Assembly (NCBI GenBank): GCA_046484535.1
Contig: JAWOIT010000003.1
Span: 1-17,373, forward strand
Direction of reading: 5' to 3'
Origin: JAPHTQ01 sp046484535
GTDB lineage: Bacteria; Pseudomonadota; Gammaproteobacteria; Thiohalomonadales; Thiohalomonadaceae
DNA: 17,373 nt
The position numbers and the translations under genes are program-made. Shown in pieces: positions 12,096 through 17,373 of this stretch (positions are counted from its first letter, which is position 1; each line of letters starts with the position of its first letter). The notes under the pieces were generated by a model. It did no database searches and had not been told where the DNA came from. It saw only the letters and a program-made list of their open reading frames with translations.

Positions 12096-14114
12096 TCAGA
12101 CCTCCTCGTCCTTGGCCCTACTGCAGTCGTCACAGCCGATGATGGCCGGTTGGACGTCGATACGGGGCATGCGTTGGCTGAGCCGAACGACAGGCCGTTC
12201 AAGGCGCTGGTCATAGAACACCGCATAAGCCATTACCCGGCGCACATACTGACGGGTTTCGTGGAACGGCATGGTGTCGATCCAGATGTCCGCATCGATG
12301 CCGCCCTCTTTGGGTTTCCATTTTTCGACCCGGTGGGGGCCGGCGTTATAGGCTGCCGTAGCCATTACCGGGTTGCTGAAACGGTTAAGGACCTGCTGCA
12401 GGTAGTAGCTGCCGAAGCGGATATTGGTCTCGGGCTCGATGAGCGCTTCGATATCCAGGCTGGCGTCAAGGGCGCGGGCGATAGTGCGGCCGGTGCCGGG
12501 CATCAGTTGCATCAGTCCCATGGCGCCTGCCGATGAGCGCACGTCCTCGATAAAGGCGCTCTCCTGGCGGGCTACCGCATAGACCCATGAGGGGTCGAGC
12601 CCGTGTGACTCGGCCTCACGTGTCACCGTTTGGTGATGGGCGAGGGGAAAGCGGATATTCAGGTCATCGAAGTGGTTGGCCTTGGCCAGGGTCAGCAGGG
12701 CGCGGTCATGCCAGCGCCATCCGTCCGCCAGCTTGCCGGCGGCGAGCCGCTCGTTCCTGTTCATTCGTGAAACCGCATATTCCCATTCACTGCGGGCCTC
12801 GCGTGTCATACCCAGGAGATAGAGTTCACGGGCTCGCTGCACGGCGGCGTTTTGCATTAATCGATTGACGGCCGGTTCGCTCACCTGGAGGTTTTCGTGA
12901 GTCAGGTTGTAGTCGGTGCCGATACGGTCGGCGGCGAGGAAGCCGTAATAGCTGCGAGAGCGGCTGAGTCGCTTGTAGATCGCATTGGCTTCAATGTTTT
13001 GATCCAGCCCCTCGTAAGCACGTGCCTGCCAATATCGCCATTGATCGCTACGGCGCATATCAACAGGCATTTTAGCCATCCATCTGAGTGTGTTGCGCCA
13101 GTCACCCTGGCGCAGTGCACTGCGCACGGCCCAGCCGACAGTGGTGCCGTCCAGACTGCTGCGCGGGAGTTTTCCGAACCAAACAAGCGCACGGCGGTCG
13201 CCGTCGAAGGCGAAATTCATTGCGACAGTGCGCTTGAGGCGATTGTGTTGAGAGGGGATGAAGTCGTAACGCTTGGCGATCCCGGGCCAAAGCTCCGCCG
13301 CTGCCGCCGCATCGCGCCGGGCCAATCGCACCATGGCGTCAAGTACGATGGCGCGGTTTTCCTTCGTATCCCCTTGTAAGGCCTTTTCATCGTGGAGACG
13401 CTCGGGCTGCTCAGCCACTCGTCGCCATAGCGCCACCCTCTGCTGCGTCCGCTCGTCCATCGCCCGGGCCAGATAGGAGGCGAGGCCGAAATTGCCCTTT
13501 TCCAGCGCCAGCTCGATACGCTCGTGTCGAAGTTCGTCGGTAAGCCCGCCCGCCTTCTCCCAGGCGGCAAACAGGGGGTCACAGGCCTCATGACGGGAGT
13601 AACCGACCCGCCACATTTGCTTGGCGCCCGCCCGGGCTTCGGCCTTCTTGCCGGTGTGCAGTTTTGCCCGAAAGGCGTTGCAGCGAAGCTCCGCGCTGTT
13701 ACTGCCGCGGTAAAAGGCAAGATAGTCATGCCAACGCTCTTCGGCCGCCAGATGACGAAGCCAGGCCACGCGCAGGCGCGAGGCGAGGGGGGTGTCGCTT
13801 TGCTTGTCGATAAAGGCCCGAACGGTGGCGTTTTCCTGCTCCGATAAGTTATCCAGCAGATTCCAATATACAAGGTAGGGGTAGAGTGGAAAGTCCTTGA
13901 GTGAGGCGGTGTTTTCAGCGAAACGTTTGCTCTCTCCCGCTGCGAGGGCCTCCCGGGCGACAAGGAAGCGTTCCCGCTGTTGCTGCAAAGACGAGGAAGC
14001 GTCGCTCTCGGCATGAAGCGGCTGCGGTGCAAGCACGGAAAACAGCAGCAAAGCGCCGATGGTGACGACCGCTCTATGCGGCTGTAGATTTGCGAAGCGC
14101 TTGATTCCGAACAC
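12096..14114 (-). CDS. slt: Soluble lytic murein transglycosylase, Slt70-type (copy 2)
   Basis: The 672-residue precursor is a paralogue of the gene just downstream. Shared stretches run throughout, for example KDFPLYPYLVYWNL, VGYSRHEACDPLFAAWEKAG and HETRQYVRRVMAYAVFY. The signal peptide ends near PLHAES. The catalytic domain has Glu518 in VARQESAFI, then GAMGLMQLMPGTG and AAYNAGPHRVEKW, so it should be active. The C-terminal tail again has a cysteine pair, CDDC (Cys661, Cys664), before an acidic end. The start is GTG 14114, supported by GGGGAAGGG just upstream. The 195-base gap to copy 1 contains a putative terminator and promoter, so the two may be expressed independently. Tandem paralogues might split work between growth and turnover; that is inference. 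Confidence 0.93.
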   Translation of the reverse strand: MFGIKRFANLQPHRAVVTIGALLLFSVLAPQPLHAESDASSSLQQQRERFLVAREALAAGESKRFAENTASLKDFPLYPYLVYWNLLDNLSEQENATVRAFIDKQSDTPLASRLRVAWLRHLAAEERWHDYLAFYRGSNSAELRCNAFRAKLHTGKKAEARAGAKQMWRVGYSRHEACDPLFAAWEKAGGLTDELRHERIELALEKGNFGLASYLARAMDERTQQRVALWRRVAEQPERLHDEKALQGDTKENRAIVLDAMVRLARRDAAAAAELWPGIAKRYDFIPSQHNRLKRTVAMNFAFDGDRRALVWFGKLPRSSLDGTTVGWAVRSALRQGDWRNTLRWMAKMPVDMRRSDQWRYWQARAYEGLDQNIEANAIYKRLSRSRSYYGFLAADRIGTDYNLTHENLQVSEPAVNRLMQNAAVQRARELYLLGMTREARSEWEYAVSRMNRNERLAAGKLADGWRWHDRALLTLAKANHFDDLNIRFPLAHHQTVTREAESHGLDPSWVYAVARQESAFIEDVRSSAGAMGLMQLMPGTGRTIARALDASLDIEALIEPETNIRFGSYYLQQVLNRFSNPVMATAAYNAGPHRVEKWKPKEGGIDADIWIDTMPFHETRQYVRRVMAYAVFYDQRLERPVVRLSQRMPRIDVQPAIIGCDDCSRAKDEEV

Positions 14115-14236
14115 CTGCCCTTCCCCGTGAAATTTTATCTCGAAACGACTTTAACTCTAAGCATGAACGCATTTAAAAAAAAGTAAAAGTCTAATTACCA
14201 CGGTGTAGACCCTTTTTTGCGGAAAGGCGTCACAGT
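14115..14236 (-). other. Leader region upstream of Slt copy 2
   Basis: This 122-base gap is A/T-rich, including a run of eight A residues at about 14174-14181. It presumably holds the promoter of Slt copy 2. TAAAAT on the minus strand lies close to the GTG start but lacks a good -35 box, so I do not call it. No terminator for the DUF3820 gene is obvious. Confidence 0.3.
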
Positions 14237-14461
14237 TTAGCCGTCACGCTTGCCTTTGAGCGGGCGGATCACCCCTTCAAGTCCGTTTATGCGGATCTCC
14301 AGCGCCAGTTGCATCAGTCGTCCGAGCTCCCCTTTTGGGAAGCCCTTTTTGGCGAACCAGAGCAGATACTCCTCGGGCAGGTCGATGAGCACCTTGCCCT
14401 GATACTTGCCAAAGGGCATGGGCTGGTTGGCCAGTTTAAGAAGGTCCTCTTTGTCGAACAT
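14237..14461 (-). CDS. DUF3820 family protein
   Basis: The 74-residue protein matches DUF3820 closely, including the signature MPFGKYQGKVLIDLPEEYLL followed by WFAKKGFPKGELGRLMQLAL and EIRINGLEGVIRPL. The family is small, cytosolic and common in gammaproteobacteria. Pfam has described it as a putative quorum-sensing-regulated virulence factor, but no biochemical activity is established that I know of. The length is normal and the sequence intact. It is the first of the minus-strand genes that continue into the Slt pair, but the A/T-rich 122-base gap makes a shared transcript doubtful. The divergent neighbour is the exported aldo/keto reductase. Confidence 0.9.
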   Translation of the reverse strand: MFDKEDLLKLANQPMPFGKYQGKVLIDLPEEYLLWFAKKGFPKGELGRLMQLALEIRINGLEGVIRPLKGKRDG

Positions 14462-14528
14462 GAGCGGGTTCTAGGGTTATTGTCTTCAATGGAGGGAGTG
14501 TCGACTGTACCAGCATTATACGGGGTGT

Positions 14529-14591
14529 GGGAGCGACCGTCCCGATCGCGATTCGAGTTGAAATCCTTTTGCGGTCGGGACGTCCGCTCCC
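14529..14591. repeat. Long palindromic repeat, GGAGCGACCGTCCC family (full inverted pair)
   Basis: GGGAGCGACCGTCCCGATCG starts the left arm (14529-14550), and GCGGTCGGGACGTCCGCTCC starts the right arm (14571-14591). The arms are near-perfect complements around a 20-base loop. Single or degraded units recur at 16955-16984 and 16387-16411. It lies in the 300-base divergent gap upstream of the aldo/keto reductase. The rest of that gap (14592-14761) shows no gene. Confidence 0.65.
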
Positions 14592-14761
14592 AGTGACGAT
14601 CGGTTTTCACCGAATCGCCAGGCTAACCGGGCAGCCGGCGTGTTTGCCCCAGGTCAGCTGTGCTATACGGTTTCGGCCATAGTAGCCGATGTGGCATGCG
14701 GTTCAAAATGCGTCCAAGTGGTTTATGCTTGGGATCGAGGCGCGCGCTCGAGGAGAGGGTA

Positions 14762-15694
14762 ATGGGCATAGATGAATGGATGATATCCCGACGCAGGTTA
14801 CTGCAGTGGCTCGCGGCGACAGGGGCGGCCGGTATGCTGCCGATGGTCGGTGCTGTCGAAAACGGCGTGCTGCAACGGGCGATTCCGGCAAGTGGAGAGA
14901 AGCTGCCGGCGATCGGCATGGGCACTTGGCTGACCTTCGATGTGGGAACAGATGCGATCTTTCGTGAGCGCCGTTGCGACGTGCTGAGGACCTTTTTCGA
15001 GATGGGTGGCGAACTGGTGGACTCTTCGCCCATGTACGGCAGTTCCGAGGCGGTGGTCGGTCACTGCCTGGAGAGGTTGGATAATGACAGTACCCTTTTC
15101 TCCGCGACAAAGGTATGGACCAGGGGCCGGAGGTTGGGTGTCAACCAAATGGAGTATTCGCGTCGCCAGTGGGGACTTCCGCAGTTCGATCTGATGCAGA
15201 TCCACAATATGCTCGACTGGGAGACCCACCTGGAGACCCTGAAGGAGATGAAGGCACAGGGCAAGATACGCTATATCGGCATTACCACCTCCCACGGGCG
15301 GCGCCATGCCGAATTGGAGCGGGTACTGGCCAAGGAGGACGCCTTCGACTTTGTTCAGTTCACCTACAACCTGATCGATCGTGAGGTGGAACAACGTCTG
15401 TTGCCGATGGCCGCGGAGCGGGGCCTGGCGGTGATCATCAACCGGCCGTTTCGCGGCGGTGGGCTGTTCGGCTATGTGAACGGTAAACCGCTGCCGCCGT
15501 GGGCCGCCGAGTTCGATTGTGAAAACTGGGCGCAATTCTTCCTCAAGTTCATCGTCTCCCATCCGGCGGTGACCTGCGCCATTCCGGCGACCACCCGGGT
15601 GGATCACATGCGTGAGAACATGGGGGCGCTGCGCGGCCGTCTGCCCACGGCTGAGATGCGACAGCGGATGGTGCGCCATTTCTCTTCGCTGTAA
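14762..15694 (+). CDS. Tat-exported aldo/keto reductase
   Basis: The 310-residue protein begins with a twin-arginine signal (ISRRRLLQWLAATGAAGMLP, residues 8-27), so it is predicted to be folded with cofactor and exported to the periplasm. The body is an (alpha/beta)8 aldo/keto reductase. It has IGMGTW near the start, the catalytic Asp87 and Tyr92 in VDSSPMYGSSE, Lys117 in SATKVW, and His148 in MQIHNML, giving a full tetrad. Later pieces (KIRYIGITTSHG and VTCAIPATTRVDHMRENMGA) fit the nicotinamide-dinucleotide binding part. ATG 14762 is chosen over an upstream start in the same frame because GGAGAGGG precedes it and the Tat signal follows at once. The substrate is not predictable. The gene stands alone. 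Confidence 0.9.
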   Translation: MGIDEWMISRRRLLQWLAATGAAGMLPMVGAVENGVLQRAIPASGEKLPAIGMGTWLTFDVGTDAIFRERRCDVLRTFFEMGGELVDSSPMYGSSEAVVGHCLERLDNDSTLFSATKVWTRGRRLGVNQMEYSRRQWGLPQFDLMQIHNMLDWETHLETLKEMKAQGKIRYIGITTSHGRRHAELERVLAKEDAFDFVQFTYNLIDREVEQRLLPMAAERGLAVIINRPFRGGGLFGYVNGKPLPPWAAEFDCENWAQFFLKFIVSHPAVTCAIPATTRVDHMRENMGALRGRLPTAEMRQRMVRHFSSL

Positions 15695-15706
15695 ACAAAA
15701 TTCTCA

Positions 15707-15733
15707 TTGACTGTCATAAATACTGTTTATCCT
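15707..15733 (+). promoter_or_regulatory. Weak candidate promoter for the 144-residue gene
   Basis: TTGACT (15707-15712) is a good -35 match. The best -10, TATCCT (15728-15733), is only 15 bases away, shorter than ideal. It would start transcription about 65 bases before ATG 15806. Confidence 0.28.
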
Positions 15734-15805
15734 CAATAACCTATTTTGTCTGGTGCACCCTTGTGGGGCGTGGCAAGCTCGGGTAACACAGTGAAGGGGG
15801 AGCAG

Positions 15806-16240
15806 ATGGAGTTTTTTTCCTATGCTAATGTGCGCATGTCCGCCTCGGATATCCAGCGCCATATCAATATCGATAATCTTACCGAGTGGTGCGCTTCCAT
15901 CGATTCGATTCTTGATGTCCAGGAAGAGCGCGGCGACATCTATTGTGTCTGGGGGGAGTTTCGCATCCACCGGGAGCTGATCCACGACGGGGTCAGGTTT
16001 ACCCTGCCCAACTGCAAAAACGCGGTGCAGTGGACGATAAGCCCCAACCCGGAAAACAGCGCCCGGGTGATGGTCCACTGCACCATCAACCGCCCGACCC
16101 AGGATGCGGATTTTGTCGAGTCGCTGGAGGAGTTTGTCGAGGCCTGGAAGCATGGTCTGGAGGAGTGGCCACAACGACGCGCAGCGAAGATGAATAAGCC
16201 CTGCGTAAACTGCGGCGATACCTTCGGTGGTTTCGGTTAG
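15806..16240 (+). CDS. Uncharacterised 144-residue protein with C-terminal CxxC
   Basis: I do not recognise this protein. It is a compact, probably cytosolic alpha/beta protein. An N-terminal segment (FFSYANVRMSASDIQRHINI) leads into alternating strands (GDIYCVWGEFRIHRELIHDG, RFTLPNC, AVQWTISPNP, RVMVHCTIN). A helix (FVESLEEFVEAWKHGLEEW) and a tail ending CVNCGDTFGGFG follow. The tail CxxC could bind metal or form a disulfide. Other cysteines are scattered and do not make an obvious zinc finger. ATG 15806 is chosen because AAGGGGGA lies just upstream. An ATG 60 bases earlier (15746) has no ribosome site and adds a low-quality extension. It is convergent with ArfB, with a repeat-rich gap between them. 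Confidence 0.72.
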   Translation: MEFFSYANVRMSASDIQRHINIDNLTEWCASIDSILDVQEERGDIYCVWGEFRIHRELIHDGVRFTLPNCKNAVQWTISPNPENSARVMVHCTINRPTQDADFVESLEEFVEAWKHGLEEWPQRRAAKMNKPCVNCGDTFGGFG

Positions 16241-16298
16241 CGTTAAAGACCTTATCCATCAAGGCAACCCGGTCGTTCCGATGGCCCGGATTCGGAGC

Positions 16299-16358
16299 AC
16301 AGCCCTCGGGCTGTCGACGCCGATGCCGGCTAGAACCACTTGCCACGCCAAGGCGTGG
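16299..16358. repeat. Two consecutive hairpins in the convergent gap before arfB
   Basis: ACAGCCC and GGGCTGT (16299-16314) and CCACGCC and GGCGTGG (16343-16358) are two perfect seven-base inverted repeats with tiny loops, 28 bases apart. Both may serve as bidirectional 3' stem-loops for the 144-residue gene and arfB. No T run follows either one. Confidence 0.45.
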
Positions 16359-16386
16359 ACTCCAATTAAAGTTTACAGATAGCTAC

Positions 16387-16411
16387 AGTCCCGATCGCGA
16401 TTCGTTCCTAC
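16387..16411. repeat. Degraded GACCGTCCC-family repeat overlapping the arfB stop
   Basis: AGTCCCGATCGCGATTC followed by GTTCCTAC resembles a shortened unit of the family at 14529 and 16955. Its right end covers the stop codon of arfB: TAG on the minus strand occupies 16408-16410. Confidence 0.45.
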
Positions 16412-16827
16412 GAGTAGTCCCTCACCTTTTTGCGAAGCGATTTCTGTTTGCCGCGCTTGCTCTTCGTATCCATGCGTTTGCGTTGTGAGTTTTTTGTCGG
16501 TTTGGTCGGTTTTCGCTTCTTCTTTACCACCGTCACGGTATGCAGCAGCGTTTGCAAACGCTGCAGTGCATCCTCGCGGTTTTTCTCCTGGGTGCGAAAA
16601 CGCTGCGCCTTGATCACGATTATCCCATCGCTGCTGATACGCGAATCGCGAAGGTTCAACAGTTGCTCTTTGTAGAACTCGGGCAGCGAGGAGGCGCGGA
16701 TGTCAAAGCGCAGGTGGATCGCCGTGGCCACCTTGTTGACGTTCTGGCCGCCGGCGCCCTGGGCGCGGATGGCGTGAAGCTCGATCTCCTCCTCCGGGAG
16801 TGAGACGTTGTTGGATATCTTAAACAT
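16408..16827 (-). CDS. arfB: ArfB (YaeJ) alternative ribosome-rescue peptidyl-tRNA hydrolase
   Basis: The 139-residue protein is a release-factor-like hydrolase that enters stalled ribosomes lacking a stop codon and frees the nascent chain. The catalytic GGQ is residues 26-28, in AIRAQGAGGQNVNKVATAIH, the standard class signature. A domain with LRDSRISSDGIIVIKAQRFR follows. The last 40 residues are Lys/Arg-rich (KKKRKPTKPTKNSQRKR and more), which is the tail ArfB inserts into the empty mRNA channel. Length and order match E. coli YaeJ. ATG 16827 is chosen because the family starts about here; an upstream ATG 90 bases earlier would read through repeat sequence. No strong ribosome site is seen. 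It is divergent from the helicase gene. Confidence 0.93.
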   Translation of the reverse strand: MFKISNNVSLPEEEIELHAIRAQGAGGQNVNKVATAIHLRFDIRASSLPEFYKEQLLNLRDSRISSDGIIVIKAQRFRTQEKNREDALQRLQTLLHTVTVVKKKRKPTKPTKNSQRKRMDTKSKRGKQKSLRKKVRDYS

Positions 16828-16862
16828 ATGGCGATTGTAACAGCTACATTTCTCCGGCGTAG

Positions 16863-16891
16863 GTCGGATTAGGCGCAAGCCGTAATCCGAC
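16863..16891. repeat. Palindromic repeat, GTCGGA...TCCGAC family
   Basis: GTCGGA (16863-16868) and TCCGAC (16886-16891) are perfect arms around TTAGGCGCAAGCCGTAA. The unit resembles 9436-9465 and 3360-3385. It lies in the divergent gap between arfB and the helicase. Confidence 0.6.
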
Positions 16892-16900
16892 AACAATGAC

Positions 16901-16931
16901 GTCGGCATACACCACAAGCGGCTAAGCCGAC
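16901..16931. repeat. 31-base palindromic repeat, GTCGG...AAGCCGAC family (copy 2)
   Basis: The unit starts GTCGGCATAC and ends GCGGCTAAGCCGAC, with GTCGGC and GCCGAC inverted at the ends. It matches the copy at 7890-7920 at 24 of 31 positions by eye. It follows the previous repeat by nine bases. Confidence 0.55.
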
Positions 16932-16954
16932 CTGAGCCTAACTGATGATTGTTT

Positions 16955-16984
16955 GTAGGAGCGACCGTCCCGGTCGCGATTCAA
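16955..16984. repeat. GGAGCGACCGTCCC-family repeat, single unit
   Basis: TGTAGGAGCGACCGTCCCGG followed by TCGCGATTCA is a single unit of the family whose inverted pair is at 14529-14591. GCGACCG (16961-16967) and CGGTCGC (16971-16977) fold on themselves. It is the third repeat family in this one gap, 227 bases before the helicase start. Confidence 0.6.
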
Positions 16985-17034
16985 TTGAGTTTTTTCATCC
17001 AGGGGATGGCATCAAAACCCGGGCGAGAAGATAT

Positions 17035-17065
17035 TTGCCCGGTCGGGCGGAAGATCGCGTATACT
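17035..17065 (+). promoter_or_regulatory. Weak candidate promoter for the helicase gene
   Basis: TATACT (17060-17065) matches a -10 box. TTGCCC (17035-17040) is the best -35 but is 19 bases away, longer than ideal. It would leave a leader of about 140 bases before ATG 17211, which is plausible for a cold-induced helicase mRNA. The rest of 16985-17210 shows no gene. Confidence 0.28.
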
Positions 17066-17210
17066 GTCTGAAATACGACGCCTCCGGTCTGCGTCCTTAT
17101 TGCTTCGCGGCCACACCTCTCGGTAAACCTCGAACACCCCATCGATACTGTCAGGACCGGTCCTCCCCAAAGCGGGCTGCGGCAGTTTCGAACCAGGAGT
17201 CATCCACAAT

Positions 17211-17373
17211 ATGTCATTTGATACCCTCGGCCTCTCGGCCGATATCCTCCGTGCGGTCAGCGAAAAAGGCTACAGCGAACCGACCCCGATCCAGCGCCAG
17301 GCGATCCCCGTCGTACTCAAAGGCGGCGACCTGATGGGCGGCGCCCAGACCGGCACCGGCAAGACCGCCGGAT
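17211..17373 (+). CDS. rhlE: DEAD-box ATP-dependent RNA helicase, RhlE-type (N-terminal part)
   Basis: Only the first 54 codons are in the window. ATG 17211 follows AGGAG (17195-17199). The sequence has the Q motif (FDTLGLS then GYSEPTPIQRQAIP), which binds adenine, and motif I AQTGTGKT, which binds ATP phosphates. The opening and the segment KGGDLMGGAQTGTGKTAG favour the RhlE branch of bacterial DEAD-box helicases, which remodel RNA in ribosome assembly and decay. The subfamily call rests on the N-terminus alone, since DEAD and the later motifs lie outside. RhlE is commonly non-essential and cold-linked. The divergent arfB neighbour also serves translation, but the repeat-filled gap makes joint regulation unproven. 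Confidence 0.85.
   Translation, partial: MSFDTLGLSADILRAVSEKGYSEPTPIQRQAIPVVLKGGDLMGGAQTGTGKTAG

Noticed and set aside
13217..14032. 271-codon minus-strand frame inside Slt copy 2
   Set aside because: It is a Pro/Ser/Arg-rich out-of-frame reading within a clear transglycosylase gene.
14798..15679. 293-codon minus-strand frame opposite the aldo/keto reductase
   Set aside because: The plus strand carries a full catalytic tetrad and Tat signal, so the minus frame is a shadow.
16828..17210. CRISPR-like array in the repeat-rich gap before the helicase
   Set aside because: The three units belong to different families, with no constant repeat and no regular spacers.
16945..17334. 129-codon plus-strand frame overlapping the helicase start
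   Set aside because: It runs through a palindromic repeat and is out of frame with the clear DEAD-box Q motif and motif I.

Overview
The window looks like chromosomal DNA from a free-living, GC-rich Gammaproteobacterium. The evidence is the gene set: ArfB, an RhlE-type DEAD-box helicase, two Slt-type lytic transglycosylases, DUF3025, DUF3820, and a c-type cytochrome lipoprotein. The short palindromic intergenic repeats are also typical of that class. A sulfur-oxidising or Chromatiales-like relative would fit, but no marker here proves it. I saw no phage, integrase, transposase, CRISPR array, rRNA or tRNA, so this reads as ordinary chromosome with small accessory and decaying genes between housekeeping ones.

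Layout. 1-261 is the end of a YfcE-like phosphoesterase, followed by a small conserved-looking protein (269-526, minus). 660-1628 (minus) is a HAD-fold protein whose nucleophile aspartate is replaced by glycine, fused to a C-terminal module of unknown role. 1722-1839 looks like the collapsed remains of a methyltransferase gene. 1913-2287 is an orphan protein resembling MbcA/ParS/Xre antitoxins, and 2372-3226 is a DUF3025 protein. 3393-4238 (minus) is a DUF89/ARMT1-type damage-control phosphatase. 4365-4922 is a lipoprotein cytochrome c with a long acidic linker. 5056-5166 (minus) is the surviving 5' end of a CPA2 cation:proton antiporter gene. 5314-6519 is a 401-residue protein I do not recognise. 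6592-7845 is a lipoprotein with an FnIII-like domain and a seven-repeat beta-propeller. 7972-8412 (minus) is a VOC-fold protein, and 8614-9390 is a zincin-like protein with HQxxH in place of HExxH.

9469-14461 is a run of minus-strand genes: DUF3820, two tandem paralogous Slt transglycosylases with matching CDxC tails, and a short coiled-coil protein. 14762-15694 is a Tat-exported aldo/keto reductase, 15806-16240 an unknown 144-residue protein, 16408-16827 (minus) ArfB, and 17211-17373 the start of an RhlE-type helicase.

The genes do not form one pathway. Two themes recur. The first is envelope and periplasm functions: the cytochrome lipoprotein, the propeller lipoprotein, the Slt pair and the Tat-exported reductase. 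The second is ribosome and RNA maintenance: ArfB and RhlE. At least four families of short palindromic repeats fill convergent and divergent gaps and are not seen between co-directional genes. The most interesting items are the two enzymes with a substituted catalytic residue, the duplicated Slt pair with paired-cysteine tails, and the two gene remnants that keep their 5' ends. I found no convincing new multi-gene system.
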